A DNA stretch of 64,000 nt from an uncultured Roseburia sp. (GCA_947174805.1 CAMWKH010000012.1:1-64000), one strand, 5' to 3'; positions 1 to 8,313 are shown, counted from the stretch's first letter. Translations and numbers: made by a program. The notes: generated by a model from the sequence alone, not told the origin.

Positions 1-1
1 T

Positions 2-75
2 GTCGCTATAGCTCAGCTGGATAGAGCGACCGCCTCCTAAGCGGTAGGCCGGAGGTTCAAATCCTCTTAGCGACG
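2..75 (+). tRNA. tRNA-Arg (anticodon CCT)
   Basis: A full cloverleaf is visible. The 7-bp acceptor stem is GTCGCTA (2-8) with TAGCGAC (68-74), followed by discriminator G75. The anticodon stem is 29-33/41-45 and the loop CTCCTAA (34-40) places CCT at 36-38. The T arm carries GGTTCAAATCC. CCA is not encoded. It reads rare AGG codons. Confidence 0.95.
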
Positions 76-84
76 CGAAAATTC

Positions 85-122
85 CGCCGAAAACTAATTG
101 TTAGTTTTCGGCGTTTTCTTTT
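85..122 (+). terminator. Rho-independent terminator after tRNA-Arg
   Basis: A 12-bp perfect stem (85-96 with 102-113, CGCCGAAAACTA) with a short loop is followed by the T-rich tract GTTTTCTTTT. It directly follows the tRNA. Confidence 0.9.
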
Positions 123-179
123 CATATCAAAAGTCTATTTCATAGTAGATAGTTTCATGGATTTCCCAAATAAAATGAT

Positions 180-208
180 TTGTTATTATAATTAAAAAGT
201 GATATAAT
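180..208 (+). promoter_or_regulatory. Sigma-A-type promoter for the HPt operon
   Basis: TTGTTA (180-185), a 17-nt spacer and a perfect TATAAT (203-208) lie about 70 nt upstream of the HPt gene. Confidence 0.7.
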
Positions 209-278
209 AAAAGTAATATATTGTGTTTTTTTGTGATTGGAGAAATACAAAGTCTGAATTATGCATGGAGGAAAAGTT

Positions 279-638
279 ATGGATTTAAAAGAATTTTATG
301 CAAGAGTTGGGGGAAATTATGACTCGATTATGGGACGATTAATGAAAGAAGACCGTATCAAAAAATATGTGTTTAAATTTTTAGATGATTCTACATTTGA
401 AATGCTATGCAAATCAATGGAAGAAAATGATATTGAAGAGGCTTTTCGAGCCGCTCATACCATAAAAGGCCTTTGCCAGAATCTGGATTTATTAACTCTT
501 TATCAATCCAGCCATGATATGGCGGAAGCTCTTCGTCATGGAAAAGCGGACAATGCAGATGAAATTTTAGAGCAGGTGAAAAAGGATTATGAAATTACCT
601 TAGCTGCAATCAAAGAATTAAAAGAGAAAGAAGAATAA
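279..638 (+). CDS. HPt (histidine phosphotransfer) domain protein
   Basis: This 119-aa single-domain protein is a likely cytoplasmic phosphorelay carrier. The HPt signature AAHTIKG places the phosphorylatable His at about residue 60, within an all-helical sequence of normal HPt length. An upstream in-frame ATG at 261 exists, but the GGAGG at about 267-271 sits inside that extension and correctly spaces ATG 279, so 279 is chosen. It is the first gene after the promoter at 180-208 and is followed 26 nt later by the cNMP-fold gene, suggesting one transcript. No histidine kinase or receiver domain is adjacent, so its phosphodonor is unknown. Domain assignment is firm; the partners are inference. 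Confidence 0.88.
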   Translation: MDLKEFYARVGGNYDSIMGRLMKEDRIKKYVFKFLDDSTFEMLCKSMEENDIEEAFRAAHTIKGLCQNLDLLTLYQSSHDMAEALRHGKADNADEILEQVKKDYEITLAAIKELKEKEE

Positions 639-664
639 TAAAATTAGTTTGGGTGGAATATAAT

Positions 665-2974
665 ATGGGATTTGTTCTGGAAGCAAATAATTTAAATCAG
701 ATTGAAAAAGATACTTTGCTGTTTAAAAAGGGCGACAGGGTCAGTTTTATCGGCTGGATTATTAAGGGGAGTATTAGAGTTGAAAATCATGGTGTAAAAC
801 GAATTGCAAAAGCGGGGGAAATGATTGCCATCTCGGATGTGTTTGCAGATGAGTACCTTGGAGATTACACAACGGATGAATATACAATTTTTTACGCATT
901 TCCTGCTTGTGATACAGAATCGCTGCAGAATTTTATGAGCAGCAACAGAGAGTATTTGGGAATAATTATTGATTCTGTTGCAAAGGAGTTTGTAAATTAT
1001 TTAGAGGAACAGGAACATTTGTTAAACCGGGCTATTGAGCTTTATCTCTTTTTAGAAAAGCATTATGAGATTGCTGTAAAATCAGGTATGGAAGAGGAAG
1101 TGCCGGAAGAATTTTTCAAACATCATCCAAGACAAATGTTTGAATTGGAGACAGAAGAACACAAGATTGCATATTACAGAGAGTTTAATAAAATTCCATT
1201 AGAGTTAAAGAAGGAGTTTTATAACAGAAGCAGCATTATGACTTTAAGCCAGTCAGAAGAAGCTTCCTATATCGTCCATGAACTTCAGGATTCCTGTATG
1301 GAAATCATAAGTTACATAAAAGAAATTTACTTTCTTTTTTATAATGAAAAAGGCAGTGGATTATTTGAAAAGGAAATCCGTTTTGCAAAGGAATTGAAGA
1401 AAAACGGAAAACTTCAAATGGAACAAATTCTTCATATCAATGACACAAAAGAAAAAATTTTAATTATCATAAACGAAATTGAAAAGTGGACAGGGGAAAA
1501 AATATTTGAAGAGACAGAAATTTTGGAAAATAAACTTTCTTCTGTTATGAATGCTTCCATTGTAAGCAGTGAGGAACCGGAGGACGATCTGGAGGAAGAA
1601 ACTGTAGAAATGCTTGACAGTTCTCTGCAGCAGATTTTGGATTTCTCAAAGACAGAGCCTGCAGAGCAGGAGGAAATAAAAAAGGTCTTTGATGACTTTG
1701 TTCAGATTTCAGACAAACTTTCTACCCAGGATGATGTGAGGAAACTGAAAAAGCAAATAACAGGTTACTTTTTTACCCTCTATAAAAAATGTCTGTTTCC
1801 CTGGCTGGAAAATAAATCTGTACCTTTGGCGGTGAAGCTTTTTCTAAATTACGGATATATGGATGAACGTCTCTTAGACAGGGATCAACTTGGATTTTTG
1901 TGTGAAAGAGTAAATAAAAAAGAAGAAGATCTTCCCTTTCACATTTATACCATGCCGGAGTGGTTAAGGGAAATTTATGAAGGAAGAAAAGATACTTCCA
2001 GAAATTCCTTTGAGCAGGATTTCAGGGATTATCTCCGTGAGGCAAAACGCACTGGAGATATTACCGGAGAACAGGAAAGGCAGTTTTTACAGGATAGCGA
2101 AAAGAGAGTGGAATTTGAAGTTGACAATATGTTTAACAGCAATAATAAAATTGTAAACGGAAAATTGTCTACTTATGTCCCTGTCTTGTATAAGGACCAG
2201 TTTTATGGAGATTTATCCCGTATTTTTGTATCAAAAAGACAATTATGTGAGACTATTCTTGAACTGGAAAAGAAAGATTTCACTGTGTTTTACCGGGAAG
2301 TTTTCTACAGCAGCCAGGAGATGAAAATTGAAAAAGAATATATTATGAGGAAGGTTTATCCTGATGTGATAATTTGTCCCGTTTATGGAACCACATCTTC
2401 CATGTGGCAGGAGATTACAGGAAAAAGACGTGATTCCTCTGCCAGGTTTATTTTTCCTGCTCTTATGGAAAGTGAATTGGATAAAGCTGTCACAAAAGCT
2501 TTTGGACGGTTCCACTGGGAGTACTGCAGATGTGAGCAGGGGGCATCTTGGAATAATATCCAGTATAAATCTCTTACCTCAGAATATATGGATTATATTC
2601 AATATTACAGGAAGAATCATGATCTCACGGAGGAAAAAAGAGAAAAAATCAGGAGCCAGATACAAAGAGCCAGAAATAATAGCAGAGAGATATTTTTATC
2701 AGACTATGAAACCTGGATTTATTTTGAATCTAAGTCTGCCTTGAAATTAAATAAAGTTTCCAGACAAATTATGGCTACCTATTGTCCTTTTGAAAAATCC
2801 ATGAGAGATTTTTTAAAGACGAATGTGGCATTTGAACAAGCCATGCAGGCTCAGCAGAAAAAATTCAGTGAAAAGGCAAAAGAGTGGGAGCTGCGAATTC
2901 GTAAAAGGGAAAACAGCGGTCTGGAAGTTCCGGAAGAATTTTTGGAAACTCTTTCTTACTATTCTAATATGTAG
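665..2974 (+). CDS. Cyclic-nucleotide-binding-fold protein of unknown function (769 aa)
   Basis: The first ~115 residues resemble a CRP/cNMP-binding beta-barrel (segments such as LLFKKGDRVSFIGWIIKGSI and AKAGEMIAISDVFADEYLG). A helical linker and a long region I do not recognise follow, including Glu-rich stretches near residues 300-340. No HTH or membrane segment is visible, so it is not an ordinary CRP-type activator. A GTG at 653 is in frame, but the GGGTGG at 651-656 is well spaced for ATG 665. It lies between the HPt gene and the FliM-peptide membrane protein, which suggests a signalling role; a gap of ~108 nt with a short dyad separates it from the latter. Ligand and activity are unknown. 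Confidence 0.65.
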   Translation: MGFVLEANNLNQIEKDTLLFKKGDRVSFIGWIIKGSIRVENHGVKRIAKAGEMIAISDVFADEYLGDYTTDEYTIFYAFPACDTESLQNFMSSNREYLGIIIDSVAKEFVNYLEEQEHLLNRAIELYLFLEKHYEIAVKSGMEEEVPEEFFKHHPRQMFELETEEHKIAYYREFNKIPLELKKEFYNRSSIMTLSQSEEASYIVHELQDSCMEIISYIKEIYFLFYNEKGSGLFEKEIRFAKELKKNGKLQMEQILHINDTKEKILIIINEIEKWTGEKIFEETEILENKLSSVMNASIVSSEEPEDDLEEETVEMLDSSLQQILDFSKTEPAEQEEIKKVFDDFVQISDKLSTQDDVRKLKKQITGYFFTLYKKCLFPWLENKSVPLAVKLFLNYGYMDERLLDRDQLGFLCERVNKKEEDLPFHIYTMPEWLREIYEGRKDTSRNSFEQDFRDYLREAKRTGDITGEQERQFLQDSEKRVEFEVDNMFNSNNKIVNGKLSTYVPVLYKDQFYGDLSRIFVSKRQLCETILELEKKDFTVFYREVFYSSQEMKIEKEYIMRKVYPDVIICPVYGTTSSMWQEITGKRRDSSARFIFPALMESELDKAVTKAFGRFHWEYCRCEQGASWNNIQYKSLTSEYMDYIQYYRKNHDLTEEKREKIRSQIQRARNNSREIFLSDYETWIYFESKSALKLNKVSRQIMATYCPFEKSMRDFLKTNVAFEQAMQAQQKKFSEKAKEWELRIRKRENSGLEVPEEFLETLSYYSNM

Positions 2975-3035
2975 GCATGAAATTGTATTTGAAAACAAAG
3001 TACAGTATGCTACAATGAATATAAATATATAGGAA

Positions 3036-3057
3036 GTAACACTTTACAGGGTGTTAC
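3036..3057. promoter_or_regulatory. Inverted repeat GTAACAC...GTGTTAC upstream of the acidic membrane protein
   Basis: A 7-bp perfect dyad (3036-3042/3051-3057) with an 8-nt centre lies 26 nt before the start at 3083. It lacks a T-run, so it is more like an operator or an mRNA hairpin than a terminator. No factor can be named. Confidence 0.35.
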
Positions 3058-3082
3058 AATATAAAGTACAAGGGAGTATTAT

Positions 3083-4582
3083 ATGATTAAGGATAATGGA
3101 GTACAGGGAAATAAAGAGAAAAGGAAATTACATATTATACTATGTATAATGATTTTGATGCTACTGTTTTTAGCAGAAGTGTATCTCATGCTTAATTTTC
3201 CAAAAAGTTATATTTTCCTGTTATTAATTGGTGCAGTTTCTTTATTTCTTGTATACCGCATTGCCAATTCTGTTTTTATTTTGCAGGATGAAAAAGAGCA
3301 GGAGAGAGAGGATAAGAGGGAAAAAGAATTTGAAAGTATATTCAAATCAGAGAAAGCAACTTATCTTTTAATGAGGAAAAATTTTGCTGAACTGGCTGAC
3401 ATGCTTTTTCTTCTGAAAGGGGAATCAGGACTTCCGCTGGAGGATTTGATTTCTGCTCAGAAGTCTATTGCAAAAGTTACTATTAATAAGAGCAAAGAAC
3501 ATTCCACGGCAGTGATCAACTCAAACGAAGAGTTGAAAGGGTATTTAGAGGAAATGAATGGTAAATTTACTGATATCCAAAATGCAGTAAAAGAAAACAT
3601 GGATAAGGTAAGTGAATTTGTCAGCAGTGAAATGCAAAGTAAAAATTTGGATGTAATATTAAGGTTAAATGAGATAGAAAAATCCATTAGCAGCGAGATG
3701 GAGGAAAAACTCAGCTCTATCAATATTTCTCCCCATGTGATGATGGAGCCGGAAGAATTATCTATTTCCCATATCTCACAGGAAGAGCCTGAAATTCAAA
3801 AAGAAGAAATTCAGAAGGAAGAAAATCTGGAAGAACAAGAAGAAATTGTAATGCCTGAGATAGAGGAATTAAAGGAAGAACCGGAAGAAATTGTAATGCC
3901 TGAGATAGAGGAATTAAAGGAAGAACCGGAAGAGTTTGATATGCCTGAAATAGAGGAATTAAAAGAAGAGCCGGAAGAACTGGTGATGCCTGAGATAGAA
4001 GAATTAGACAATCTGGAACCCAGAGTCGAACCTCTCACAGATAATATGGATGCCGGGGATCTGGGAGATTTGGAAGAAAAAGTTCGGGAACTGCAGCAGA
4101 TGGCAGCGGAAGAAGAACCTGAAATGGCATCTCTTGAGGTGGAAAAATCTCAGGAAGATTTGTCGGATTTGATGGATCAGATAACGCCTGTGGAGAGTGA
4201 AATTAATCCTAAGATGACCCCGGAAGAAATTGAACAGCTTATAAATGAAAACAATGAGGAAGAATTTGTTCCGGAGATAGATTTATCTAATATTTCGGAG
4301 GAGATTCCCTCAATGGAAGAAATTGATAAAATGCTGGCAAGTATCCCTATGCCGGAGGAACATAACGAGCCGGAGCCTGTAGAGGAGAGTCCAGTTGTAT
4401 CAAATGATGCCAATCATGTAATGACCCCTGATGAAATTGCAAAATTAATTGGAGAGACACCGCTGCCTGAGCCGGAGCCTGTACCCGAGCCGGAACCTGC
4501 GCCAACTGTTTCCGCTCCCTCCAATGATGCCAATCATGTAATGACTCCTGATGAAATTGCCGCTTTACTGGCAAGTGTTTAA
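3083..4582 (+). CDS. Membrane-anchored acidic repeat protein with FliM-like DEIxxLL peptides
   Basis: This 499-aa protein is not a recognised family. Two hydrophobic segments (about residues 17-37 and 43-67) anchor the N-terminus, followed by a helical, probably coiled region (about 70-215). The rest is a strongly acidic, presumably disordered tail. Residues 253-312 are four 15-aa repeats (EEIVMPEIEELKEEP and variants). Three copies of a short amphipathic peptide follow: MTPEEIEQLI (~378), MTPDEIAKLI (~447) and MTPDEIAALL (~487, at the C-terminus). These resemble the N-terminal CheY-binding peptide of FliM (LSQDEIDALL), so a docking role for a receiver or phosphorelay partner is plausible given the HPt gene two genes upstream. 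That role is inference. An IS remnant begins just after the stop codon. Confidence 0.6.
   Translation: MIKDNGVQGNKEKRKLHIILCIMILMLLFLAEVYLMLNFPKSYIFLLLIGAVSLFLVYRIANSVFILQDEKEQEREDKREKEFESIFKSEKATYLLMRKNFAELADMLFLLKGESGLPLEDLISAQKSIAKVTINKSKEHSTAVINSNEELKGYLEEMNGKFTDIQNAVKENMDKVSEFVSSEMQSKNLDVILRLNEIEKSISSEMEEKLSSINISPHVMMEPEELSISHISQEEPEIQKEEIQKEENLEEQEEIVMPEIEELKEEPEEIVMPEIEELKEEPEEFDMPEIEELKEEPEELVMPEIEELDNLEPRVEPLTDNMDAGDLGDLEEKVRELQQMAAEEEPEMASLEVEKSQEDLSDLMDQITPVESEINPKMTPEEIEQLINENNEEEFVPEIDLSNISEEIPSMEEIDKMLASIPMPEEHNEPEPVEESPVVSNDANHVMTPDEIAKLIGETPLPEPEPVPEPEPAPTVSAPSNDANHVMTPDEIAALLASV
3839..4018 (+). repeat. Four tandem 45-bp repeats inside the acidic protein gene
   Basis: Units at 3839-3883, 3884-3928, 3929-3973 and 3974-4018 are in frame and encode 15-aa acidic repeats. 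The first two units are identical at the DNA level, the third differs at a few positions and the fourth diverges at its end. Identical neighbours suggest recent slippage or recombination and possible copy-number variation between strains. Confidence 0.85.
4401..4560 (+). repeat. Direct repeat of about 38 bp encoding NDANHVMTPDEIA twice
   Basis: Copies at about 4402-4440 and 4522-4560 are near identical (one visible C/T difference within MTPDEIA). Between them lies a Pro/Glu-rich spacer (PEPEPVPEPEP). The duplication places one docking-like peptide internally and one at the extreme C-terminus. Confidence 0.75.
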
Positions 4583-4613
4583 AAAGAAAGGGGCTGTAAA
4601 AAAAGTCTCATAA

Positions 4614-4658
4614 AGAACAGCCATGATGGCACCGGTTGGTGGCTATCATGGCTGTTCT
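4614..4658. terminator. 14-bp stem-loop near the IS end, possible terminator
   Basis: AGAACAGCCATGAT (4614-4627) pairs perfectly with 4645-4658. There is no strong T-run directly after it on the + strand (CATGATTTTG). It may terminate transcription from the 499-aa gene or be part of the IS end structure. Confidence 0.4.
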
Positions 4659-4749
4659 CATGATTTTGATTGCTTTAAATATTTTTGGGCGTCTCTATCA
4701 AAGCCTGTCGCAAAACAGGCTTCCAAAAGGATAACCGTTGGCTACATAG

Positions 4750-5158
4750 TTATGCTGACATTAATTTCCGTTTCTTTTTGTTATGGTATTTATATAGATT
4801 ATAACCATAGGAAATCAGGGTTAACTCTAAAATAACGTTTTCTTTGCCTCTCCGAAAGAGTCTTTTGTAGGAACGATCCCATTTGATGATGCCAAAAGTT
4901 CCTTCGGATTGAATGCTTCTGTTCATGCATAACAGTGCACCATGTATGGATTCCAGATTCGAAATGACTTCCTCATGAAAACAGGTAAGCTCCCGGTTTA
5001 TTCTCACGGTGCGATTGCCTTTTGCCGATTTTCAGCATTCCGTTTTATACAGACAGCCTTCACAGCTTTCACATTCATATAGTTCTTCGGTTCTTCCGTA
5101 ACGATTTCCTTTTACAGGTCTGTTGCATTTAAAAATAAATTTTTTCAAAACTGCTGTG
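4750..5158 (-). pseudogene. IS1182-family transposase, C-terminal fragment with an internal stop
   Basis: Read on the minus strand, the fragment contains CNRPVKGNRYGRTEELYECE, a Cys-rich CESCEGCLYKTEC segment, then a TGA stop (5032-5034). In the same frame it continues with KSAKGNRTVRINRELTCFHE and the conserved tail (NLESIHGALLCMNRSIQ..., RRGKENVILELTLIS...NLYKYH) to a stop at 4750. This is the C-terminal third of an IS1182 transposase with a nonsense codon and no N-terminus, so it cannot encode an active enzyme. Confidence 0.8.
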
Positions 5159-5160
5159 GA

Positions 5161-5189
5161 TTGACAATAAAACTTCACATATATATAAA
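5161..5189 (+). promoter_or_regulatory. Strong sigma-A-like promoter upstream of the GH43 gene
   Basis: A perfect TTGACA (5161-5166), a 17-nt spacer and TATAAA (5184-5189) abut the truncated end of the transposase fragment. The predicted start, near 5196, leaves a leader of about 50 nt before ATG 5249. Confidence 0.7.
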
Positions 5190-5248
5190 GTACTGTTATA
5201 ATAAAGCTATCTACTTTGTCAATGATTTGTGGGACAGGAGGAAAAGGG

Positions 5249-6826
5249 ATGAAAAAATCAGAAAGCGGGATCAACCCACTGTTGAAACTGGACTACCCGG
5301 ACCCGGATGTAATCCGGGTGGGGGACACATATTACATGATAACCACAATGGTGCATTTTATGCCGGGGGGAGAGATACTCCGCTCCTATGACCTGGTAAA
5401 CTGGGAGCACGCCGCCTTTGTATACGATAGACTGGACAGTACCCCGGAACAGAGGATGGAGGGGGGGAACATATATGGAAAGGGAATGTGGGCGGCATCC
5501 CTGCGGTATCACAACAATTTGTTTTATGTGTGCTTTTCTGCAAATGACACGGGCAAAACCTATCTGTACACATCGGAACAGATAGCAGGGCCCTGGAAAA
5601 AGCAGGAGATTCAGGGGTTTTACCACGACAGTTCCCTGCTGTTTGACGGGGACAATGCCTATATTGCCTACGGGAATAAGAAAATTTATATTACCCAGTT
5701 GAACAGCGACCTGACGGCGCCTTTGGCAGGGGGGCTGCACCGCCTGGCGGTCTGGGATGAGGGGCATCCGGGGCTGGGGTATGAGGGGACGCATTTTTAT
5801 AAAATCAACGGAAGATATTACCTGTTTTTTATCCATTCCCTGAGGGACAGATGGATGCGCACAGAGGCATGTTTTGCGGCTGACTCCATTGATGGGGAAT
5901 TTAAGGGCGGGGATGTTTTGAATGACGACCGGGGGTACTGCGGCCAGGGGGTGGCCCAGGGAGGGATTGTAGATACGCCGGAGGGGAAATGGTACGGCGT
6001 GCTGTTTCAGGACTATGGGGCGGTGGGGAGAATCCCTGTGCTGGTTCCGGCTGCCTGGGAAGGGCATATGCCGGTTTTAGGAGTCCGGGGGAAAGTCCCA
6101 GGGCAGTTTGAGCTGCCCCAGGGGAAAAACCATTCCTGCCGGCCTCTGGTGCAGAGCGACGATTTCAGAAAAGAGGAGAGCCTTTCCAGGGAACAGGAGA
6201 GGGAGCAGTACGGCTGTTATGGGCTAAAAAGCGTATGGCAGTTTAACCATGAACCGGATATGCAATTGGTGGAGCAGGATGCGGAGCGTGGCATTCTCTG
6301 GCTGAAGACAGGCAGGCTGTGTGAAAGCCTGCTGCAGGCAAACAACATGCTGACCCAGAGAATGATTTATCCCGGCTGTGCCGGAGAGGTGACGGTTGAC
6401 GCCTCCGGGCTGAAGGAGGGGGATTACGCCGGAATCTGTGCCCTGCAGGGGTGTTACGGCATGGTTGCCGTCACAAGGAAAAAGGATGGCTGTTACATTG
6501 TAATGAAGGGCAGGTCATTGGAAGAGGATTCCCCACTGGGACGGCAGGGAGAGGGGTTCCAGGAGACAGAGTGGGAATCGGTGAGGGCAGGGCAGGATGT
6601 TGTCCGGCTGAGGGTAAAGGCGGACTTTTTTAAAATGAAGGATGAGGCGGAATTTTTTTATCACCACGGAAACGGGTGGAAGCAGATTGGCGTCACCCAG
6701 AAACTGCATTTTGGGCTGGACCATTTTGCAGGATGCCGGTTTGGGCTGTTTCTCTATGCCACAAAAGAGACAGGGGGCAGGGCAGGATTTTCTGATTTTT
6801 TGTATTGTGCCAGGCCGGAGACATAG
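5249..6826 (+). CDS. Glycoside hydrolase family 43 (beta-xylosidase/arabinofuranosidase type)
   Basis: This 525-aa cytoplasmic enzyme (no signal peptide) probably removes xylose or arabinose from imported oligosaccharides. The GH43 five-bladed propeller occupies the N-terminal ~300 residues. Its catalytic triad is visible: Asp base in DYPDPDVIR (about D18), pKa-tuning Asp in HDSSLLFDG (about D127) and acid Glu in YEGTHFYK (about E179). The C-terminal ~200 residues fit the beta-sandwich common in this group. ATG 5249 is preceded by AGGAGG (5236-5241). The coding sequence is much richer in G/C runs than its neighbours and sits against an IS remnant, suggesting horizontal acquisition. No sugar transporter is adjacent. 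Exact substrate cannot be told. Confidence 0.85.
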   Translation: MKKSESGINPLLKLDYPDPDVIRVGDTYYMITTMVHFMPGGEILRSYDLVNWEHAAFVYDRLDSTPEQRMEGGNIYGKGMWAASLRYHNNLFYVCFSANDTGKTYLYTSEQIAGPWKKQEIQGFYHDSSLLFDGDNAYIAYGNKKIYITQLNSDLTAPLAGGLHRLAVWDEGHPGLGYEGTHFYKINGRYYLFFIHSLRDRWMRTEACFAADSIDGEFKGGDVLNDDRGYCGQGVAQGGIVDTPEGKWYGVLFQDYGAVGRIPVLVPAAWEGHMPVLGVRGKVPGQFELPQGKNHSCRPLVQSDDFRKEESLSREQEREQYGCYGLKSVWQFNHEPDMQLVEQDAERGILWLKTGRLCESLLQANNMLTQRMIYPGCAGEVTVDASGLKEGDYAGICALQGCYGMVAVTRKKDGCYIVMKGRSLEEDSPLGRQGEGFQETEWESVRAGQDVVRLRVKADFFKMKDEAEFFYHHGNGWKQIGVTQKLHFGLDHFAGCRFGLFLYATKETGGRAGFSDFLYCARPET

Positions 6827-6857
6827 GGGGAAGAGGCTTTTTCACAGCCCCTTTTTC

Positions 6858-8072
6858 TTAATTTACATGGGATACAATATGACAGATTATTTCTACTACA
6901 GTTTCCATACTTTCCAGTGCAATATGTTCCATGGGGCCATGGAATCCGTAACCTCCTGTTCCAAGATTGGGGCAGGGAATCCCCATAAAACTTATTCTGG
7001 CCCCGTCGGTTCCTCCACGCACAGGAGTGGAAACAGGAGTCAGTCCCACAGAGGTAATTGCCTCCTCTGCAAGTCGAATAATTTCCATATGGTTATCTAT
7101 AATTTCCACCATATTCCGATAACTTTCCTGTATGCTAAGAGTTACCGTATCTTTTCCGTATTTTCCTGAAATAAATTCTTTCACTTTTTCCAGATAATCA
7201 AGTTTTTTCTGAAATAAATCTCCATTGTGGTCCCTTACAATATAAGACAGCTTTGCCTGTCCTATATCACCGGAAATATTGGTCAGGTGGTAAAATCCTT
7301 CACGGCCTTCCGTGTGCTCCGGGGTTTCATGTTCCGGTAGAAGAGATTGAATTTCACAGGCTATGGAAGCTGCGTTTACCATTATGTTTTTTGCCTCTCC
7401 TGGATGTACATTTTTTCCTTTCAGAGTAAATTCGGCTGAGGCGGCATTAAAATTTTCATAAGCAATCTCACCTTCATAATCACCGTCTACTGTGTAGGCA
7501 AAATCTGCCTGAAATCGGTTTAAATCAAAATGGTCAGAACCCTCGCCGATTTCTTCATCAGGAGTAAATGCTATATACATATCAGGGTGAGGTAGATTGC
7601 GTTTTAAAATTTCCTCAACAGCAGTGATAATTTCAGCAATTCCCGCTTTATCGTCTGCGCCTAAAAGTGTATTTCCATCTGCAGTAATTAAAGTTTTTCC
7701 TTTTAATGACTTTAATCGCGGAAAATCACTGACTAAGATAGAGACTTTTCCATTTGGAAGGATGATATCTGTTCCATCGTAGTTTTCTATGATATTGGGC
7801 TTTACATCTTTTCCACTCATATCCGGCGCCGTATCCATATGGGAAATCAAACCTATCGATTTCCTAGAAGGATAGCCTTCCGTTGCAGGAAGATATCCAT
7901 AGACATAACAAAATTCATCCAGCACTACATCTTTTACCCCAAGGGAAATTAGTTCCTGTTCCAATACCCTGGCAAGGTCAAATTGCCGGCTGGTGGAAGG
8001 GGTCGTCCCTGCAGATTCCTGAGAAGTTGTCCAGTAGGAAACATAATTTAAAAATCTTGGTAAAATATTCAT
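6858..8072 (-). CDS. pepT: Peptidase T (tripeptide aminopeptidase)
   Basis: This 404-aa M20B zinc peptidase removes the N-terminal residue from tripeptides in the cytosol. Metal ligands are visible in order: SHMDTAPD (H78, with D80), GADDKAG (about D140), TPDEEIGEG (general base and ligand Glu 173/174), VDGDYEGE, and a C-terminal GTGGYGFHGPMEH His. Length matches the family. The start at 8072 is preceded by an AAGGAG-type site. It converges with the GH43 gene (31-nt gap) and faces away from the tRNA-Lys promoter. Confidence 0.95.
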   Translation of the reverse strand: MNILPRFLNYVSYWTTSQESAGTTPSTSRQFDLARVLEQELISLGVKDVVLDEFCYVYGYLPATEGYPSRKSIGLISHMDTAPDMSGKDVKPNIIENYDGTDIILPNGKVSILVSDFPRLKSLKGKTLITADGNTLLGADDKAGIAEIITAVEEILKRNLPHPDMYIAFTPDEEIGEGSDHFDLNRFQADFAYTVDGDYEGEIAYENFNAASAEFTLKGKNVHPGEAKNIMVNAASIACEIQSLLPEHETPEHTEGREGFYHLTNISGDIGQAKLSYIVRDHNGDLFQKKLDYLEKVKEFISGKYGKDTVTLSIQESYRNMVEIIDNHMEIIRLAEEAITSVGLTPVSTPVRGGTDGARISFMGIPCPNLGTGGYGFHGPMEHIALESMETVVEIICHIVSHVN

Positions 8073-8124
8073 AAAAATCTCCTTTCAATTATAAAAAAAT
8101 GGCAAACTTTTTTTAAAAATAGTA

Positions 8125-8153
8125 TTGCAATTTTATGAATTCTAATATATAAT
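8125..8153 (+). promoter_or_regulatory. Promoter for tRNA-Lys
   Basis: TTGCAA (8125-8130), a 17-nt spacer and a perfect TATAAT (8148-8153) lie about 32 nt upstream of the mature tRNA 5' end. Confidence 0.8.
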
Positions 8154-8185
8154 ATACCTTGTCGTTGAAAAAGACAAGCAGTTAT

Positions 8186-8258
8186 GCGCCACTAGCTCAG
8201 CTGGCAGAGCACCTGACTCTTAATCAGGGTGTCCAGGGTTCGAACCCCTGGTGGCGCA
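8186..8258 (+). tRNA. tRNA-Lys (anticodon CTT)
   Basis: Acceptor arms GCGCCAC (8186-8192) and GTGGCGC (8251-8257) pair, with discriminator A8258. The anticodon loop CTCTTAA gives CTT, and the T arm GGTTCGAACCC is intact. CCA is not encoded. Confidence 0.96.
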
Positions 8259-8262
8259 GTAT

Positions 8263-8313
8263 AAAGTACCGATTTTGCAGCGGAAGGCTGTGGGGTTGGT
8301 GCTTTTTCTTTTT
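8263..8313 (+). terminator. Terminator after tRNA-Lys
   Basis: A 19-bp stem containing several G-U pairs (8263-8281 with 8287-8305), a 5-nt loop GGAAG and a T-rich tail (TTTTTCTTTTT) follow the tRNA directly. Confidence 0.75.

Larger units (their letters stand above)
4590..5158 (-). mobile_element. Truncated IS1182-family element
   Basis: The stretch begins with GGGGCTGTAAAAAAAGTC, resembling the ends of IS1182-type elements, and contains the 3' part of an IS1182 transposase on the minus strand. The 5' two thirds of the transposase and the other terminus are absent; recognisable sequence stops near 5130-5158. A 14-bp hairpin (4614-4627/4645-4658) lies near the retained end. The element is flanked by the acidic repeat gene and a GC-rich GH43 gene. 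The left boundary is approximate and the right boundary is uncertain. Confidence 0.7.

Noticed and set aside
3811-4574. Ser-rich and other minus-strand frames across the acidic repeat gene
   Set aside because: They are mirror readings of the GAA/GAG-rich repeats and Pro-rich tail, with no start signals.
5258-6067. Long open frame (269 codons) on the minus strand inside the GH43 gene
   Set aside because: The plus-strand GH43 motifs and ribosome site are clear; the opposite frame is open because of the GC-rich codon composition and has no domain.
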